DNA from: Eudoraea sp.
GTDB lineage: Bacteria; Bacteroidota; Bacteroidia; Flavobacteriales; Flavobacteriaceae
Length of the DNA stretch: 6,969 nucleotides
Direction of reading: 5' to 3'
Assembly (NCBI GenBank): GCA_024642325.1
Contig: JAHEBI010000131.1
Span: forward strand, 1 to 6,969
Positions 6,050-6,969 of this stretch are shown one piece after another. Position numbers and translations under genes: made by a program. A model generated the notes under the pieces. That model searched no databases. It was not told the origin of the DNA and saw only the letters and a list, made by a program, of their open reading frames with translations. How positions within the stretch are numbered: position 1 is the first letter of the stretch; the number at the start of each line of letters is the position of its first letter.

Positions 6050-6391
6050 TTAATCCTCTTTTAAAAATGAGAATAAGATCGATTCAAGGAAGGTCAATAA
6101 AAAACTGAACAGTAGTGCCCACCAAATAGAATCCACAGTAAAACCCGATACAAATTTGTCTGCCATCAGGATAATCAAGGCGTTAATAATAAGCAGGAAT
6201 AAGCCCAAAGTCAAGATGGTAATTGGCAAAGTAAGAATAACCAATATAGGTTTTACTATAAAATTTAACAGACCCAATACAACAGCAACAATGATTGCTG
6301 TGGTATAGGAATCTACTCCAACTCCGGGAAGTATTTTTGACAGTATAACCACTGCTAGGGCGCTTAGTAAAATTCGAAGAATTAGTTTCAT
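6050..6391 (-). CDS. Phage holin family / YvlD-like four-helix membrane protein
   Basis: This 113-residue, very hydrophobic protein matches the family named 'mycobacterial 4 TMS phage holin, superfamily IV' (Pfam PF04020, COG1950; B. subtilis YvlD type). Membrane segments are visible at about residues 3-21, 30-48, 51-76 and 88-108, with the family-like signature GLLNFIVKPILVILTLPITI (40-59) and a short charged end, LKED. Despite the name these are widespread chromosomal proteins and most are not linked to phage lysis; no lysin or phage gene is seen here. Some relatives belong to envelope-stress operons, but nothing in this window shows that for this gene. It sits alone between the terminator of the SGNH gene and the tig promoter. 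No clear promoter or terminator of its own was found, so read-through into tig is possible. The molecular function is unknown. Confidence 0.88.
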   Translation of the reverse strand: MKLILRILLSALAVVILSKILPGVGVDSYTTAIIVAVVLGLLNFIVKPILVILTLPITILTLGLFLLIINALIILMADKFVSGFTVDSIWWALLFSFLLTFLESILFSFLKED

Positions 6392-6414
6392 TTGTTTTGG
6401 TATTTAGGATTAAT

Positions 6415-6442
6415 AAAAAAGGCGTCTATATAAATAGACACC
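6415..6442 (-). terminator. Rho-independent terminator after the SGNH hydrolase gene
   Basis: The arms 6421-6429 (GGCGTCTAT) and 6434-6442 (ATAGACACC) pair over 9 bp with a 4-nt loop. One position is a C-A mismatch on the plus strand but a U-G wobble on the minus-strand RNA, which supports minus-strand use. Six T residues (6420-6415) follow on that strand. It starts 24 bp after the stop codon at 6467 and ends before the holin-family gene. Confidence 0.8.
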
Positions 6443-6466
6443 CTTAAATGTAGTTATATTTTGTTA

Positions 6467-6969
6467 TTATTTAATATATAGTCCCGTATAATCCAGCGGA
6501 TTAACCCCTGGCATATTAGATCCATATTTTTCGTTAATAACTTCGAGAAATAAATTTGCAAGCAAGGCATATCCCCTTGGTGAAGGGTGTACGCCATCTA
6601 AAGAATAAGCGCCACCTGTAGCATAGGCGGCAGTAACAGTACTTCCGTCACTTAAGGGAATACCTGGATCAGTAACTGAGTTCATTAACTCTTGCGCGTC
6701 TACGAAAGCTAAGTCGTATTGTTGCGCAAGTGCCTCTATTGTTTGATTGAAAGTTGCTACTGCATTTGATACCAATTGTTGTTCTTGAGGCGTTAGCACC
6801 CATTTATCTGCTAAAGGAACCGCAACACCATTAATGGAAGTGGGATCATTAGGATTAGCCAGTGTTCCAATGATGGTCTGAGAGGTAAATACTAATAAAT
6901 CTTCCGGCGTAGCCTGACGCATGTTAATAAGGGCAGGGTTGAAGCCGGTTAAATCTGTTAAATCTTCAT
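6467..6969 (-). CDS. SGNH/GDSL-type hydrolase, C-terminal part (cut by window edge)
   Basis: The frame stays open through the right edge. The methionine at 6922 is internal, because upstream codons continue in frame (EDLTDLTGFNPALIN before it), so 166 residues of the C-terminal part are visible. The block-V motif of SGNH/GDSL esterases is clear: SLDGVHPSPRGYALLAN, with the catalytic Asp and His at visible residues 124 and 127 (DGVH). It is preceded by a helix-rich segment containing QYDLAFVDAQELM, and the end reads NPLDYTGLYIK. The Ser-bearing GDS block and any signal peptide lie outside the window. In my memory of Flavobacteriia, such proteins with an inserted region around PLADKWVLTPQEQ and this C-terminus are exported or lipoprotein esterases. 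The substrate is unknown. The gene ends in its own terminator, so it is probably not co-transcribed with the holin-family gene. Confidence 0.85.
   Translation of the reverse strand, partial: EDLTDLTGFNPALINMRQATPEDLLVFTSQTIIGTLANPNDPTSINGVAVPLADKWVLTPQEQQLVSNAVATFNQTIEALAQQYDLAFVDAQELMNSVTDPGIPLSDGSTVTAAYATGGAYSLDGVHPSPRGYALLANLFLEVINEKYGSNMPGVNPLDYTGLYIK

Noticed and set aside
6043..6056. Possible hairpin terminator after the holin-family gene (GGAGATTTAATCC region)
   Set aside because: The arms pair over only a few bases and no T-run follows.
6050..6391. Prophage remnant suggested by the holin-type name
   Set aside because: The family is mostly chromosomal and unrelated to lysis. No lysin, integrase, attachment-site repeat or tRNA is present nearby.

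Overview
The window looks like chromosomal core DNA of a marine or soil-type Bacteroidota, most likely a member of the Flavobacteriaceae. This rests on the low-GC codon use, a Bacteroidota-type promoter (TTG-N20-TATTTTTG) in front of the trigger factor gene, the tig-clpP-clpX order, the bacterial GH3-family gene divergent from a DUF2797 gene, and an SGNH hydrolase of flavobacterial type. The absence of clear Shine-Dalgarno sequences at most starts agrees with this. I see no insertion sequence, CRISPR array, tRNA, rRNA or prophage.

Layout from left to right. Positions 1-229 (minus) hold the N-terminal part of a DUF2797 protein cut by the window edge. A divergent 79-bp gap carrying two alternative inverted repeats separates it from a GH3-family acyl-adenylating protein (309-1823, plus). 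After a 160-bp gap with an 11-bp inverted repeat comes a short alpha/beta-hydrolase-fold protein (1984-2550, plus). All three of its catalytic-triad positions look substituted. Its 3' end overlaps the convergent 3' end of clpX by 26 bp.

From 2525 to the right end everything is on the minus strand, read right to left: SGNH/GDSL-type hydrolase (partial), intrinsic terminator, a four-helix membrane protein of the phage-holin-4 / YvlD type, the tig promoter, trigger factor (tig), a strong intrinsic terminator, clpP, a weak hairpin, and clpX.

The functional core is the protein quality-control set. Trigger factor binds nascent chains at the ribosome exit, and ClpX unfolds substrates and feeds them to the ClpP peptidase. 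The three genes are co-oriented, but hairpins between them suggest the levels of tig, clpP and clpX are set separately. The GH3, DUF2797, hydrolase-like and holin-like genes have no firmly known role. Most of the window is ordinary. The points worth a second look are the triad-less hydrolase-like protein, the terminator directly in front of clpP, and the structured divergent region between DUF2797 and GH3.
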